Positions 13,755-22,249 of a stretch of DNA of 43,231 nt are shown piece by piece. The first letter of the stretch is position 1; the number at the start of each line of letters is the position of its first letter. The stretch is from a virus. The notes below the pieces were generated by a model. It was not told where the DNA came from and ran no database searches. It saw nothing but the letters and a program-made list of their open reading frames with translations. The position numbers and the translations under genes were made by a program. The stretch is taken from positions 1 through 43,231 of IMG/VR virus record IMGVR_UViG_3300028829_003339; one strand, written 5' to 3'.

Positions 13755-14516
13755 TTAGTAATTGAGTGTGGCACTCATTAGTTTCATAACATTTTCCCAA
13801 GTTTTTGGTATATTCATTACTAAATGCATGCTATCTGGTTTCCAACTGTGTGTTCTATGTGTTTTGCGTGTGTCAATATAGTATACACCGCCTGCTTTAA
13901 CAGGCCAAGTATGACCATCTGATACCCATTCATAAGCATCATGTCCTACATTCTTTGATACAAATGCACATACTCTAAATGTATCTCTTGTTAACATTGG
14001 TTGATCTTTGTGTGGTGGGAACCAGCCTCCAGCACCACTATTAACAATCATTGTACGTCCTAATGGCTTCCAATAATCTAATAATGTATGCAAACTTTTA
14101 CAGTCTTTATACAACTGTGTAGGTTCATTAAAATCACATTCACTTAGCTGACGTCCTGTACGCTTCATTGCTTCTGGCATACTCAAACTATCCCAAGGGT
14201 TATCGCCAGGTAATCCTACTAAGCATAGCCCAGTTCTATTGTTTACTACACCTTCTCTGCGTAAGTATGGAACCCACTTATCATCATATGCTTTAATTTC
14301 TTTATTAAACCAACCTAGATCAATTTCCCACTTTAATGGCTCTACTGTACTAAGTGCAGATAATTGTAATTCACATTTAATATCTTCTTCGCTTGGTTCA
14401 TAAAATTCTGGATGATCTACCCACCATTCATAATGTCCTGCCTGTACTTTTTGATTAGCTGGTTCTGAGATTGATTCTAATTTATTGCCGTCTTTGTCTA
14501 CTTTTGAATAGTCCAT
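13755..14516 (-). CDS. 2-oxoglutarate/Fe(II) oxygenase, Asp/Asn beta-hydroxylase-like
   Basis: A 253-aa enzyme whose C-terminal half has the double-stranded beta-helix pattern: GAGGWFPPHKDQP (161-173) gives the His169-x-Asp171 iron ligands, GVYYIDTRKTHRTHSW (210-225) gives the distal His, and MHLVMNIP (230-237) the last strand, matching aspartyl/asparaginyl beta-hydroxylase-type enzymes, where an Arg usually precedes H-L-V. That Arg is replaced here by Ser-Met, so 2OG binding may use another residue. The ribosome site GAGGAG lies in the last codons of the preceding gene. Substrate unknown; a protein or peptide side chain is likely for this family. Confidence 0.7.
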   Translation of the reverse strand: MDYSKVDKDGNKLESISEPANQKVQAGHYEWWVDHPEFYEPSEEDIKCELQLSALSTVEPLKWEIDLGWFNKEIKAYDDKWVPYLRREGVVNNRTGLCLVGLPGDNPWDSLSMPEAMKRTGRQLSECDFNEPTQLYKDCKSLHTLLDYWKPLGRTMIVNSGAGGWFPPHKDQPMLTRDTFRVCAFVSKNVGHDAYEWVSDGHTWPVKAGGVYYIDTRKTHRTHSWKPDSMHLVMNIPKTWENVMKLMSATLNY

Positions 14517-14519
14517 ATT

Positions 14520-14753
14520 TTACTCCTCTAGGTTTTTAAGTATTTGCTTACCTAAATTTCTATCATGTTTTTTACTACTAGTTTTTGCTTTTTGTTTTTT
14601 AGCAATAACTTCTCTGCGTTTGTGTGGTTCTAATTTACTTAAATGTTTTACATCTGGTGCTCCTGCCCAAACTAATGCATCATCTTTTGCTACACTGTTC
14701 ATAGGACCATGTGTATCTTTTAGTTCTTCTTTATTAAATTTCTTACTTGACAT
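14520..14753 (-). CDS. Hypothetical 77-aa basic protein
   Basis: A Lys-rich soluble product (MSSKKFNKEELKDTHGP...KHDRNLGKQILKNLEE) with a run of basic residues around 45-65. Its start lies 34 bases inside the GNAT gene, and its end supplies the ribosome site for the oxygenase gene. Nucleic-acid binding is possible from charge alone. Family not recognised. Confidence 0.55.
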   Translation of the reverse strand: MSSKKFNKEELKDTHGPMNSVAKDDALVWAGAPDVKHLSKLEPHKRREVIAKKQKAKTSSKKHDRNLGKQILKNLEE

Positions 14754-15106
14754 AACTTATTAGCTACCTTTAAACTTGCTTTATTATTAGGGTTAATAAC
14801 ACACCATAGTTGCTTATCTGCAAATTCGTTTTTACACAATAAAACTGCCTGCGTTGCTATGCCCATATTTCTATACTTTTCATTGACAAAGTATGCTGTT
14901 TCAAAATCTTCTTTAACTTCTACTGCACCTGCTAGTATCCCTCCGTTAATCCATATACCCCATGTATTATAACTTGAAATAAACAATTCTGCAACCTCTT
15001 TTGTGAAAGGCCACTCTAGATTACATTGTTCTGCAGTTTCTTTTGTTAGTATACTTCTTAGTTGGAAAAGGTGTTTTGACTGAAAACGTCTCAGTTCAAC
15101 TTTCAT
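14720..15106 (-). CDS. GNAT-family N-acetyltransferase
   Basis: A compact 128-aa GNAT domain. Motif A is FVNEKYRNMGIATQAVLL (73-90) with the acetyl-CoA pyrophosphate loop R79-x-x-G82-x-A84, and motif B is INPNNKASLKVANKL near 104-118 with the Asn and Ser typical of the family. The core is complete apart from a short C-terminus. It would transfer an acetyl group from acetyl-CoA to an amine, either on a small molecule or a protein; the substrate is unknown. It follows the SH3-like gene by one base and overlaps the next gene by 34 bases. Confidence 0.8.
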   Translation of the reverse strand: MKVELRRFQSKHLFQLRSILTKETAEQCNLEWPFTKEVAELFISSYNTWGIWINGGILAGAVEVKEDFETAYFVNEKYRNMGIATQAVLLCKNEFADKQLWCVINPNNKASLKVANKLCQVRNLIKKN

Positions 15107-15107
15107 T

Positions 15108-15299
15108 TTACTTATCCATTAGTTTAACTATTCTAGGTTTGAATAGCTTTTGATCGCCTTTGGTTGTTTTTAACACAGGTTGATTATTGTCATCTACTGC
15201 AAAACCAGTGACAGTTGCTTTACGGTTTTTAAATTTACCCACAAGTATTTCGTCGCCTATTTCTATGCTTGGTAATTTTAATATATCTTTTATTTTCAT
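15108..15299 (-). CDS. Conserved 63-aa SH3-like phage protein
   Basis: The product MKIKDILKLPSIEIGDEILV continues with GKFKNRKATVTGF and QPVLKTTKGDQKLFKPRI. This is a recurrent small protein of T4-like marine phages, with all-beta content typical of a small barrel (IEIGDEILVG as the first strand). It begins with a tag-like MKIKDILK, but lacks a Glu at the cleavage position, so I treat the tag as absent or degenerate. The ATG overlaps the upstream gene stop region by four bases. Function unknown. Confidence 0.7.
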   Translation of the reverse strand: MKIKDILKLPSIEIGDEILVGKFKNRKATVTGFAVDDNNQPVLKTTKGDQKLFKPRIVKLMDK

Positions 15300-15484
15300 A
15301 AGTCAAACTTTTCTTCTAAACTTTCAACTATTTGTCTTGCCTTAAAAGACATATCAACAATGTCATGTCGTTGATGCCATTGTCCTGACATACTAATCTT
15401 ATCTAGTAACTTAATCAATTCTTTAAACTGCTCTTCAGTAGAATCCATTTTGGTATTCATTAATTTATCGTATTGTGGCTTCAT
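15296..15484 (-). CDS. Hypothetical 62-aa helical protein
   Basis: Predicted all-helical (MKPQYDKLMNTKMDSTEEQF...ARQIVESLEEKFDL), soluble. ATGA overlaps connect it to the genes on both sides, so it is translated as part of the 15786-13755 run. Family not recognised. Confidence 0.6.
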   Translation of the reverse strand: MKPQYDKLMNTKMDSTEEQFKELIKLLDKISMSGQWHQRHDIVDMSFKARQIVESLEEKFDL

Positions 15485-15786
15485 TTATTTAATTTATTTC
15501 TTACGTCTATAATTTTGTAAGCTGGTGCAAGGTCACCGTATGTATTTTCTTCGCATATTTGATATTTTATTTTACTTTTATTAATATGATCTAACACACA
15601 ATCATGTATATGATAATTGTATTTTCCGTGTCTCCATTTAACTTCTGTCTCGCCGGCCTTGTGTGCTTGCTTATAATTAGTAAATACTCCTGCTACATAC
15701 CTATGAGGTTCGTCTACATTTCTGTAATCAGCTGAACTACAGTCTACTGTTTTTGACTTTTCCATTTGTACAATATAAACTATCAT
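15481..15786 (-). CDS. Hypothetical 101-aa protein
   Basis: The product starts MIVYIVQMEKSKTVDCSSAD and shows alternating beta/alpha composition (a beta hairpin, then FTNYKQAHKAGETEV as a helix), like small phage proteins that display as activity or host-factor mimics; no motif is recognised. It follows the tagged 15790-16737 gene by three bases and overlaps the next by four. Confidence 0.6.
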   Translation of the reverse strand: MIVYIVQMEKSKTVDCSSADYRNVDEPHRYVAGVFTNYKQAHKAGETEVKWRHGKYNYHIHDCVLDHINKSKIKYQICEENTYGDLAPAYKIIDVRNKLNK

Positions 15787-15789
15787 AAT

Positions 15790-16737
15790 TTATTGTCTCT
15801 TTGACTCTTTGAGATTGTTCTTTTTAATTAAATTAAATAATTTCATTTCCATATCGAGGAACTTTTTTGAATGTTCTTTGTCTGTCTCGGCTTGTTTTTT
15901 ATCTTGCTCGTCTCTGCGTTGATCACCTTTGTATTGGTTTTGTAAAGTTTGATTTGTTTGTGCCATTAGTGCTGACATTATATTATCGGCGTGTGGGTAT
16001 TTTGCTTTTAGTTGTTTAATTGCCATTGCAGTTTGAGGATCAAATCCTGCAATATCATTTGGCTTGTTGTCTTTAGCTTTATCATCTTTGGGTATATCTT
16101 CTTTTTTCTTATCTTCTGTTAAACCTAAATTATATAAATTATGGGCATTACTATTCTTACGTGCTTTTTTGTGTAATTCTGCTGGCTTGCCTTTTCCAAA
16201 AAACTTGGCTGCTTCTTTTTCAGTTTGTCCTGGCTTAACATCTACTGTAGTATTAACTCCTGGAACTATAACGCCATCTTCTTTTATCTTTTTAGAAGCA
16301 TTTAGACTAGCTAGCTTATTAGTTGTTTTTGGTTTATCATATGCCCAACTTTGTGGACCTTTTAGTTGGAATTTGGTATTAGTTGTTTTTCCAGTACCAA
16401 CATCTGTTACGCTCTGTGTTCCTGCTCCACCTGGTATAACAAATCGTTTTGTGCTAGTACCAGTAGTGCCATCTTTTGTACTTGTAAAATTGTTTACTTT
16501 ACTTAATGATGTTCCACCCAAGTCGCCCGTTTTAGATATATACTTACTAAATGTTTTCTTTGAGGCACCTGTGCCTGAATTACTATTTCTTGTTACATTT
16601 GTTCTAGTGTTGAAGGTTGGATTAGTTCCTGGTGAAGATATTTGTGCAGCTCGTTTGGCCAATTCAGCTTTCATATCAATACCTGTATTAACTCTCTTAA
16701 CACCGTTGTTTTCATTAATTATATCAAAAATTTTCAT
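15790..16737 (-). CDS. Tagged low-complexity protein, likely internal head protein
   Basis: The 315-aa product begins MKIFDIINENNG, a very good tag with Ile-x-Glu at 7-9. Residues 10-150 are Thr/Ser/Asn/Gly-rich and probably disordered. A conserved module follows (KEDGVIVPGVNTTVDVKPGQ, then AAKFFGKGKPAELHKKA, about 153-200), which I have seen in other marine T4-like phage proteins. The C-terminal 80 residues are a Gln/Lys/Glu-rich coiled coil ending LIKKNNLKESKRQ. It has its own late promoter and AAGG before the ATG. Scaffold-like or packaged, not enzymatic as far as I see. Confidence 0.65.
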   Translation of the reverse strand: MKIFDIINENNGVKRVNTGIDMKAELAKRAAQISSPGTNPTFNTRTNVTRNSNSGTGASKKTFSKYISKTGDLGGTSLSKVNNFTSTKDGTTGTSTKRFVIPGGAGTQSVTDVGTGKTTNTKFQLKGPQSWAYDKPKTTNKLASLNASKKIKEDGVIVPGVNTTVDVKPGQTEKEAAKFFGKGKPAELHKKARKNSNAHNLYNLGLTEDKKKEDIPKDDKAKDNKPNDIAGFDPQTAMAIKQLKAKYPHADNIMSALMAQTNQTLQNQYKGDQRRDEQDKKQAETDKEHSKKFLDMEMKLFNLIKKNNLKESKRQ

Positions 16738-16754
16738 AGTAATATACCTTTGTT

Positions 16755-17975
16755 TTAAGTATTTATCGATTTATGCAATTCGATAAACGTTTTTTTCCAA
16801 TCTGTACCTCGTATTTCGTCTAACTTCTCTAAAAAAATTATACAATTATATGGATTACTATCGTAGTCTAATGTACTGTTTAAATAACTTATTAAGTGAG
16901 ATAGTTTATCTTTATGTATTGAATTACTATACATATTTATAATATCTAATTTTGCTTGTTTTGGTAAATGTTTTACATCTAAATGACTAGGTGTAGATAA
17001 TATTCTTATATTAATATGATACTGTTTAAAATGATCTAATAAGTTTAATACTGTAAATGCATTAAGCATTTGCCACGTAATACTTATTTCTATTTGTGTA
17101 TTAGGTAATAATTCGTTAATACGTTCTATATTTTCATTTAGTTTATACCATTTACTAGGAAAACGTATATAATCATTTTGCTCACCAAAATCATCTATAC
17201 TACATCTAAGCATTAGTTTTTTAAAGTGCTTCCATTGATTAATTGCACGTTGATGTACATTTGTAATATTAGTATCGTACTCTAGCACTACATTTTTACT
17301 TATATTATTGTCAATTAGCTTTTGCAAAAATTTGTAATGAGGTTCTACTAACATAGGTTCACCGCCTACTAAATAAACGTGTTGTAGTTGTTCCTTGTGT
17401 ATATCTAACTGTTCCCAAAAGTGTTCACTTTCCCACCAATCATAATCCGATGCACGATCTTTCCTATTTTGTTTGGATACGTCCGACATGTTGATTTTTA
17501 TACCGCTGTCGTAAAAATGATCAGTGGAGTGAACTTTTGCCCAGTCTTTATACCACATACTACTACTTCCAGGTCCGCACATTACACACTTTAAGTTGCA
17601 TAAATTACCAAACCTTAAATCCCAATATATAGGCATTTGTGTTGTGCTACCATCTGGTTTTGTTACCTGTACTGCTTTATCGTAATCAAATTCTTTATAA
17701 ATCTTATTTGTAAATGTACGTCTACTGTGACCGCCATTATCTTCTTTAATCCAACATGTGCTACACTCTGTTGGCTTTTCGCCTGCTAAAAATTGTTTAC
17801 GAATTTTACGTGTAAATTCACTGTTGTGTATTTCTTCTACACTGTGTTCTTTAAAATTATGTCCAGTTTCACCGCCTGTGCTGTTACTCATTAAACAACA
17901 AACTCTACTAGATCCATTTGTTTTAGTAGCGGCATGTATCCAAGGAATTGAACAAAAACTATTCTTCTGCATCAT
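16755..17975 (-). CDS. Radical SAM protein with N-terminal SPASM/twitch-like cluster
   Basis: A 406-aa enzyme with the radical SAM motif LCNLKCVMC (C126, C130, C133) and a following glycine-rich GGEP strand (YLVGGEPML near 210). The first 80 residues hold FCSIPW (C8), RVCCLMS (C26, C27) and ECSTC (C71, C74) with the IHNSEFTRKIRKQFLAGEKP helix between them, the layout of a SPASM/twitch auxiliary cluster, normally found after the core. Such enzymes modify peptides or carbohydrates using a 5'-deoxyadenosyl radical. Its start overlaps the upstream radical SAM gene by 17 bases, so they form a two-gene unit from the promoter at 19157-19186. Substrate unknown. Confidence 0.85.
   Translation of the reverse strand: MMQKNSFCSIPWIHAATKTNGSSRVCCLMSNSTGGETGHNFKEHSVEEIHNSEFTRKIRKQFLAGEKPTECSTCWIKEDNGGHSRRTFTNKIYKEFDYDKAVQVTKPDGSTTQMPIYWDLRFGNLCNLKCVMCGPGSSSMWYKDWAKVHSTDHFYDSGIKINMSDVSKQNRKDRASDYDWWESEHFWEQLDIHKEQLQHVYLVGGEPMLVEPHYKFLQKLIDNNISKNVVLEYDTNITNVHQRAINQWKHFKKLMLRCSIDDFGEQNDYIRFPSKWYKLNENIERINELLPNTQIEISITWQMLNAFTVLNLLDHFKQYHINIRILSTPSHLDVKHLPKQAKLDIINMYSNSIHKDKLSHLISYLNSTLDYDSNPYNCIIFLEKLDEIRGTDWKKTFIELHKSINT
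16760..16767 (-). promoter_or_regulatory. Late promoter inside the end of the radical SAM gene
   Basis: GATAAATACTT on the minus strand, 23 bases before the start of the tagged 15790-16737 gene, whose leader carries AAAGG. Confidence 0.65.
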
Positions 17976-19137
17976 TATTAATCCATTCTGCTAACTCAGG
18001 ATCAAAACTATCTAGTGTAACTACACCATGTGTATCGTAATAGTTTACAAAATGTTTTACTTTTTGTTTGCGTTTCATCTCATTGTTAAACGGCTTACGC
18101 ATTTCGTTTATAACATGATCAACTCCCTCTAGCTTATCTTTGTGTTGTTCAAAAAATTCTAAACTATCTGCTTTAAGTCTATCTGGAATGTTTTCCATTA
18201 GTACTTCTGTCTTATTAACAACTGGACGAATCTGTACTTTTGCATCTGGATAGTTTTCCCATAAGTGTGTAATAAGTTTAGGTATGTGTCTTACACTTAA
18301 ACTATTAGCAGTAATGTCCCATACTTTTAATTTAAAATGATTATAGTATTGATCCATTACTTGTAGTTTTTCTTCCCATACTGTATCTTGTCTGGTCCAT
18401 TCATCAGCCGCCCCCCAGCCATCTACACTAAATCTTAAGAATACATTTTCTACTGTTTTTAGTTGTTTTAAATCTTTTTCTCTTAATAGTCTTGTGCCGT
18501 TTGTATTAATAACAAAATTAGCACCCGGAGCCAAACTACCTAGTCTTTCTACTGTAGTAGGAAAGTTTTTAAGATAAAAAGGTTCGCCTCCTGCTAGGTA
18601 TACGTGCTTTAAATTTTTATCTACACTTGAAATAATATTATCCCATGCTACAGGATCATCACTCCAATCGTAATTGCTTTTGTGATACTTTTCTGCTTCT
18701 TTTTCTAAACGTCCTTCTTTCCAATTAAAATGTTTTGCCATTGATTTATGTTGCTGTAATATTTTATTACTGTTACCAGCAAAACACATAACACATGACA
18801 AGTTACATACATTACCTAACCTTAAATCAAGTGCGTGTATTTTCTCATCTTGAAATGGGACTCCGTTATTAATCATACCTAATGCTTTTTGTCTAAAACT
18901 ACGAACTCCATCTCTTTCAGGATCGTAGCATTTAAAACAACCATTAGGTTCGCCACCTGAGGCAATCTCTGCTCTAACAGAATGCATTTCTGGGCTATTC
19001 CAAATTTCACTTAACTTGTAGTCTTTGATATGATACTGTGAAAGTTTATTCTTGAGATTTTTACAGCACAATGCTACATATCCGTCATTATCAACGAATG
19101 TAAAGTTGTTTGTGTATATACAATATTTGTCTGTCAT
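17959..19137 (-). CDS. Radical SAM protein with N-terminal SPASM/twitch-like cluster
   Basis: A 392-aa enzyme. The radical SAM motif is VCNLSCVMC (C111, C115, C118), followed by YLAGGEPFYL (GGEP strand near 183) and INTNGT near 215. Ahead of it are C6, VALCCKN (C24, C25) and GCFKC (C67, C70), joined by an LSEIWNSPEMHSVRAEIASG helix: a SPASM/twitch-like auxiliary site located N-terminally. It shares this architecture with the 16755 and 41929 proteins but differs in sequence, so the three are paralogues or separate acquisitions. AGGAT precedes the ATG; an early sigma70 promoter lies just upstream. Confidence 0.85.
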   Translation of the reverse strand: MTDKYCIYTNNFTFVDNDGYVALCCKNLKNKLSQYHIKDYKLSEIWNSPEMHSVRAEIASGGEPNGCFKCYDPERDGVRSFRQKALGMINNGVPFQDEKIHALDLRLGNVCNLSCVMCFAGNSNKILQQHKSMAKHFNWKEGRLEKEAEKYHKSNYDWSDDPVAWDNIISSVDKNLKHVYLAGGEPFYLKNFPTTVERLGSLAPGANFVINTNGTRLLREKDLKQLKTVENVFLRFSVDGWGAADEWTRQDTVWEEKLQVMDQYYNHFKLKVWDITANSLSVRHIPKLITHLWENYPDAKVQIRPVVNKTEVLMENIPDRLKADSLEFFEQHKDKLEGVDHVINEMRKPFNNEMKRKQKVKHFVNYYDTHGVVTLDSFDPELAEWINNDAEE

Positions 19138-19156
19138 AGATATCCTGTTGTAGTAT

Positions 19157-19186
19157 ATTATACGTTATAAAGGGGATGATTGTCAA
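19157..19186 (-). promoter_or_regulatory. sigma70-type promoter of the radical SAM pair
   Basis: TTGACA (19181-19186), 18 bases, TATAAT (19157-19162). Predicted start near 19150, leader of about 12 bases containing AGGAT. Confidence 0.75.
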
Positions 19187-19191
19187 GTATA

Positions 19192-19458
19192 TTAATCAAC
19201 AACTGCATCAAAATTATCTAAGTAATATTGATGAAGAACTTTATGATCAATGTCTCTGTATGAATTACCAATGTTATATGTATACCAACCTAGTGCATGT
19301 CTAAATATACCACCGTTTTCTTTTTCTTTGCGTAATAATATTGCATGTAATTTTTCTGCAACACGCTGGTATTTGTTTTTTTGTACAACTGGAGTAATTT
19401 TTCTTTTAAGTAATTCCCATGGAGTAGCTTCGTTTGTTGTTACTTCGTTAATTAACAT
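19192..19458 (-). CDS. Tagged 88-aa protein
   Basis: Begins MLINEVTTNEATPWELL; it is a weaker tag (Leu in place of Lys/Arg) with Thr-Thr-Asn-Glu followed by Ala, the T4 IP cleavage context. The rest is helical and basic (KRKITPVVQKNKYQRVAEKL) with an aromatic C-terminal part (FRHALGWYTYNIGNSY). It overlaps the end of the 931-aa gene by 11 bases, suggesting coupled translation and shared fate. No enzyme motif. Confidence 0.6.
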   Translation of the reverse strand: MLINEVTTNEATPWELLKRKITPVVQKNKYQRVAEKLHAILLRKEKENGGIFRHALGWYTYNIGNSYRDIDHKVLHQYYLDNFDAVVD

Positions 19459-22243
19459 CGTCTAGTTCCTCCGGTACACCAATGTCTTGTACAACATTGT
19501 TTTGTTTGAATCCATCTATAACATATTGTAATTTTTCTTTGGTCCAATTCTTTTTAACTGCGGCTAGTAATGATTCAAAACTGTTCAAGTCTTTTCCACT
19601 GTCTAATCCTAGTTGTGTTGCAATCTCATCTGGCTGTTTCCAAGGACCGTCTATTGTTTCATTTTTATTCTTTTTAGTATATCCATCACCATTTTTCTTA
19701 GGAACAGGTGTGCGTTGTACACGCAACAATCCTTCAGTTGGACTCCACATAAAACGTCTTTCTTCCATAGCTCTACCGTCATCTAATTTAGCATCACTTT
19801 GATCTCTGTTGTGTACTGCTGCCAATGTAGCAATCATAATGTTACGATATACACCTTTGTATTTTGATTCTTCTTCGCTTGGTGAGTGATAATAAGTTTT
19901 CATCCAACCTGGGTCGCCTGGCATAAAGTCTACTTGTACAAATCCTGTACGTGGTCTACCGTCTGACTTAGATTGATCAAAGTCCATAATTTTAACTTTT
20001 GTCATAATAACACTGCTTTTGGCAATGTCTAGTACTAGTGGATTCTTTTTAAGTTCTTCTATAAATGCTGGTAATTCTTCTGGTTGTATTTGTAGTGCTA
20101 CATCAATGTCTCCACTGAATTGTCTTTTACCTACACTGCCTAATGTGTTATTCATTAAGTCAACACCTATTGATTTTTCTAATGCTTGTAATGTTGGAGT
20201 AATCTCATCAATATGAATAGCACCAACGCCTGGCATTGCTCCGCCTTCATTTAATGTAAAATATTTTTTAATTAGATTAGTGTTTTCAAATGTTCCATAT
20301 TTTTGTGTCCACTTGTATAAGTTTGTATCCCAATAGTCACCATCTCCCAATCCCCAATCAAATTTCTTTTTAGATTTCTTGGTGCCTCTGTTATTTCCGT
20401 TTGGATCAGCTGTAGTGGATTGAGCATTTGCACCTGCTTTTGCTTGTGCTAGTGCAGCCGCAGCCGCCGCCGCTGCATTTCCTTGTGCTGTAGCACCAGT
20501 TGTATCTATACCACCAGTTGTTGTTCCTGCGCCTGGTAAATCAAGTGCATCAGGTCTTGTAATAGTACCTGTGTCCGGTATTGTAATATCTATGTCTTTT
20601 CCAATGTCACCTACATCTACATTAAGATCAACATCATTTACAGTACTTACTGCTTGTGCTAACGCAATTAGTTTGGCATCACTTGCCTTGTTTTGTGCAT
20701 CTGCTTTAGCATCTGCTTTAGCATCTGCATATGCTTGTCCAAGTGCAATTAAGTTAGCATCGCTGGCTGTATTTTGTGCAGTTGCTTTAGCATCTGCTTG
20801 TGATTGTGCTACTTGTTGTCCAAGTGCAATTAATTTAGCATCACTTGTTGCATTTTGTGTATCTATTTTTTGTTGTGCTACTTGTTGTCCAAGTGCAATT
20901 AATTTAGCATCACTGGCTGTATTTTGTGCAGTTGCTTGTTGTTGGGCCGCCTGTTGTCCAAGTGCAATTAAGTTAGCATCACTGATTGCATTTGCAGCCG
21001 CAATTGCTTTTTGTTGTGCTACTTGTTGTCCAAGTGCTATAAGTTTAGCATCGCTTAATTCTGTTGCTTTAATATCTGCTTGTTGTTGTGCCACTTGTTG
21101 CCCAAGTGCAATTAGTTTTTTATCACTTAATTCTGTCGCTAGTTTATCTGCTTGTTGTTGTGCTACTTGTTGTCCAAGTGCAATTAGTTTTGCATCACTG
21201 GCTGTATTTTGTGCAGTTACTTTGTCTGCCGCCTGTTGGGCTGTTGCAATTTTAGTTGCTAATGAAATAAGTTTTGCATCACTATCATCGTTTTGTTTTG
21301 CTTGTGTTATTGTAGTTGCTAGTTTTATAAGATTATTATCACTTACTAAATTTTGAGCATCAGCAGTTGCTGTTGCTATTGTTTCTAATTCTTTGTCATC
21401 TAATTCAGTTTCTATATTTGCATTTGCAGTTAATTCATTTACACCTGCGGCTAACTCTCCATTTAATTGTTCACTAGCATCTAATGTTAATTGTGTTAAA
21501 TTAGCACCTGCTTGGCCTGATGCCATTGCTGATGCATTAGTGTCTCTCCACTGAACACTACTCATATCTTGCACGCCTCTAACTTTGTCCCATAGTTGAT
21601 ATGCAAGAATAGCCGATGAAGCCATTTTTCTTTCAAGCCAACCAAAATCAGATTTATTAGCAACAATATATGCTGCGGCTGTTGTTGCAGTAAATTTTGC
21701 AGTAAACCAGGCTGCTTGAGCATATCTGGAATACACATAGGCATTCCATGCCGCAATACCAATTGGTACTGCCACTGCTGCCGGGCCTGCTTCGTTAAGT
21801 TGTTTTATTGATTCAAATACTTTGTTGTGTTGTATATTATCTAACGAGTAATCAGCTGATTGTATTTCAAATTCTTTGTTAGATGTTTTAAAATTTTTCT
21901 TACGCATTACTGTTTTAGCGATAAGATCTAATTCGTTGTTTTCTTTATCCCAACGTAAAGCAAATGGTATGTTTACATCTGTTGCTAAATCTTTTAGTAC
22001 TGCTTCTGAGTCTGGGCCCATTTGTGCAATAGGTTTGCCCCAACGTTTGTATTCTTGTTTGAATAAACGTGTAAGTTCGCTTGCAGTAATTTGTTTTACA
22101 TTGCGTTCATCATTTACACGATCTAAGAAGTGACGGGTAAACTCTACATCAATGCCTACTTTCGCAAATAATCTATCTGCAAAAACTTCTAATTGATCCA
22201 GTTCATTTTGTGTTAACCCTTTGTCTACTTCAGTTATTCTCAT
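19448..22243 (-). CDS. Large tagged multidomain protein: toxin-like N-domain, repeats, nucleotidyltransferase
   Basis: A 931-aa mosaic. It begins MRITEVDKGLTQ (tag-like, without a clear cut site). Residues 25-130 (FTRHFLDRVNDERNVKQITA, then KTVMRKKNFKTS) resemble a small RelE-like domain seen in marine phages. About 150-200 is hydrophobic and Ala-rich (possible membrane-active helix). Residues 280-530 hold 11 repeats of S-D-x-x-L-I-A-L-G then Gln/Ala-rich helices. A KKSKKKFDW...YWDTNL module follows near 625-650. The C-terminus is a nucleotidyltransferase domain: LGSVGKRQFSGDIDVAL (about 698-715) has the G-S and D-x-D signature, then QVDFMPGD. If delivered from the head, the repeats could form a delivery stalk or coiled coil and the ends act as effectors; this is inference. 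Confidence 0.7.
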   Translation of the reverse strand: MRITEVDKGLTQNELDQLEVFADRLFAKVGIDVEFTRHFLDRVNDERNVKQITASELTRLFKQEYKRWGKPIAQMGPDSEAVLKDLATDVNIPFALRWDKENNELDLIAKTVMRKKNFKTSNKEFEIQSADYSLDNIQHNKVFESIKQLNEAGPAAVAVPIGIAAWNAYVYSRYAQAAWFTAKFTATTAAAYIVANKSDFGWLERKMASSAILAYQLWDKVRGVQDMSSVQWRDTNASAMASGQAGANLTQLTLDASEQLNGELAAGVNELTANANIETELDDKELETIATATADAQNLVSDNNLIKLATTITQAKQNDDSDAKLISLATKIATAQQAADKVTAQNTASDAKLIALGQQVAQQQADKLATELSDKKLIALGQQVAQQQADIKATELSDAKLIALGQQVAQQKAIAAANAISDANLIALGQQAAQQQATAQNTASDAKLIALGQQVAQQKIDTQNATSDAKLIALGQQVAQSQADAKATAQNTASDANLIALGQAYADAKADAKADAQNKASDAKLIALAQAVSTVNDVDLNVDVGDIGKDIDITIPDTGTITRPDALDLPGAGTTTGGIDTTGATAQGNAAAAAAAALAQAKAGANAQSTTADPNGNNRGTKKSKKKFDWGLGDGDYWDTNLYKWTQKYGTFENTNLIKKYFTLNEGGAMPGVGAIHIDEITPTLQALEKSIGVDLMNNTLGSVGKRQFSGDIDVALQIQPEELPAFIEELKKNPLVLDIAKSSVIMTKVKIMDFDQSKSDGRPRTGFVQVDFMPGDPGWMKTYYHSPSEEESKYKGVYRNIMIATLAAVHNRDQSDAKLDDGRAMEERRFMWSPTEGLLRVQRTPVPKKNGDGYTKKNKNETIDGPWKQPDEIATQLGLDSGKDLNSFESLLAAVKKNWTKEKLQYVIDGFKQNNVVQDIGVPEELDDVN
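20655..21401 (-). repeat. Eleven degenerate repeats in the 931-aa gene
   Basis: Units encode S/D-D-x-x-L-I-x-L-A/G followed by a Gln/Ala/Asp-rich spacer of variable length (period about 18-24 residues). Individual DNA units share long near-identical blocks such as GCAATTAGTTTTGCATCAC-like segments, which points to expansion by recombination or slippage. Confidence 0.85.
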
Positions 22244-22249
22244 CTATAA

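Noticed and set aside
20571-21356. Plus-strand 261-aa Cys/Ala/Ser-rich repeat frame
   Set aside because: It is the antisense reading of the repeat array in the 931-aa gene; the coding evidence is on the minus strand.
20655-21401. CRISPR-like array
   Set aside because: The repeats are degenerate, in frame and coding; there are no unique spacers of constant length.
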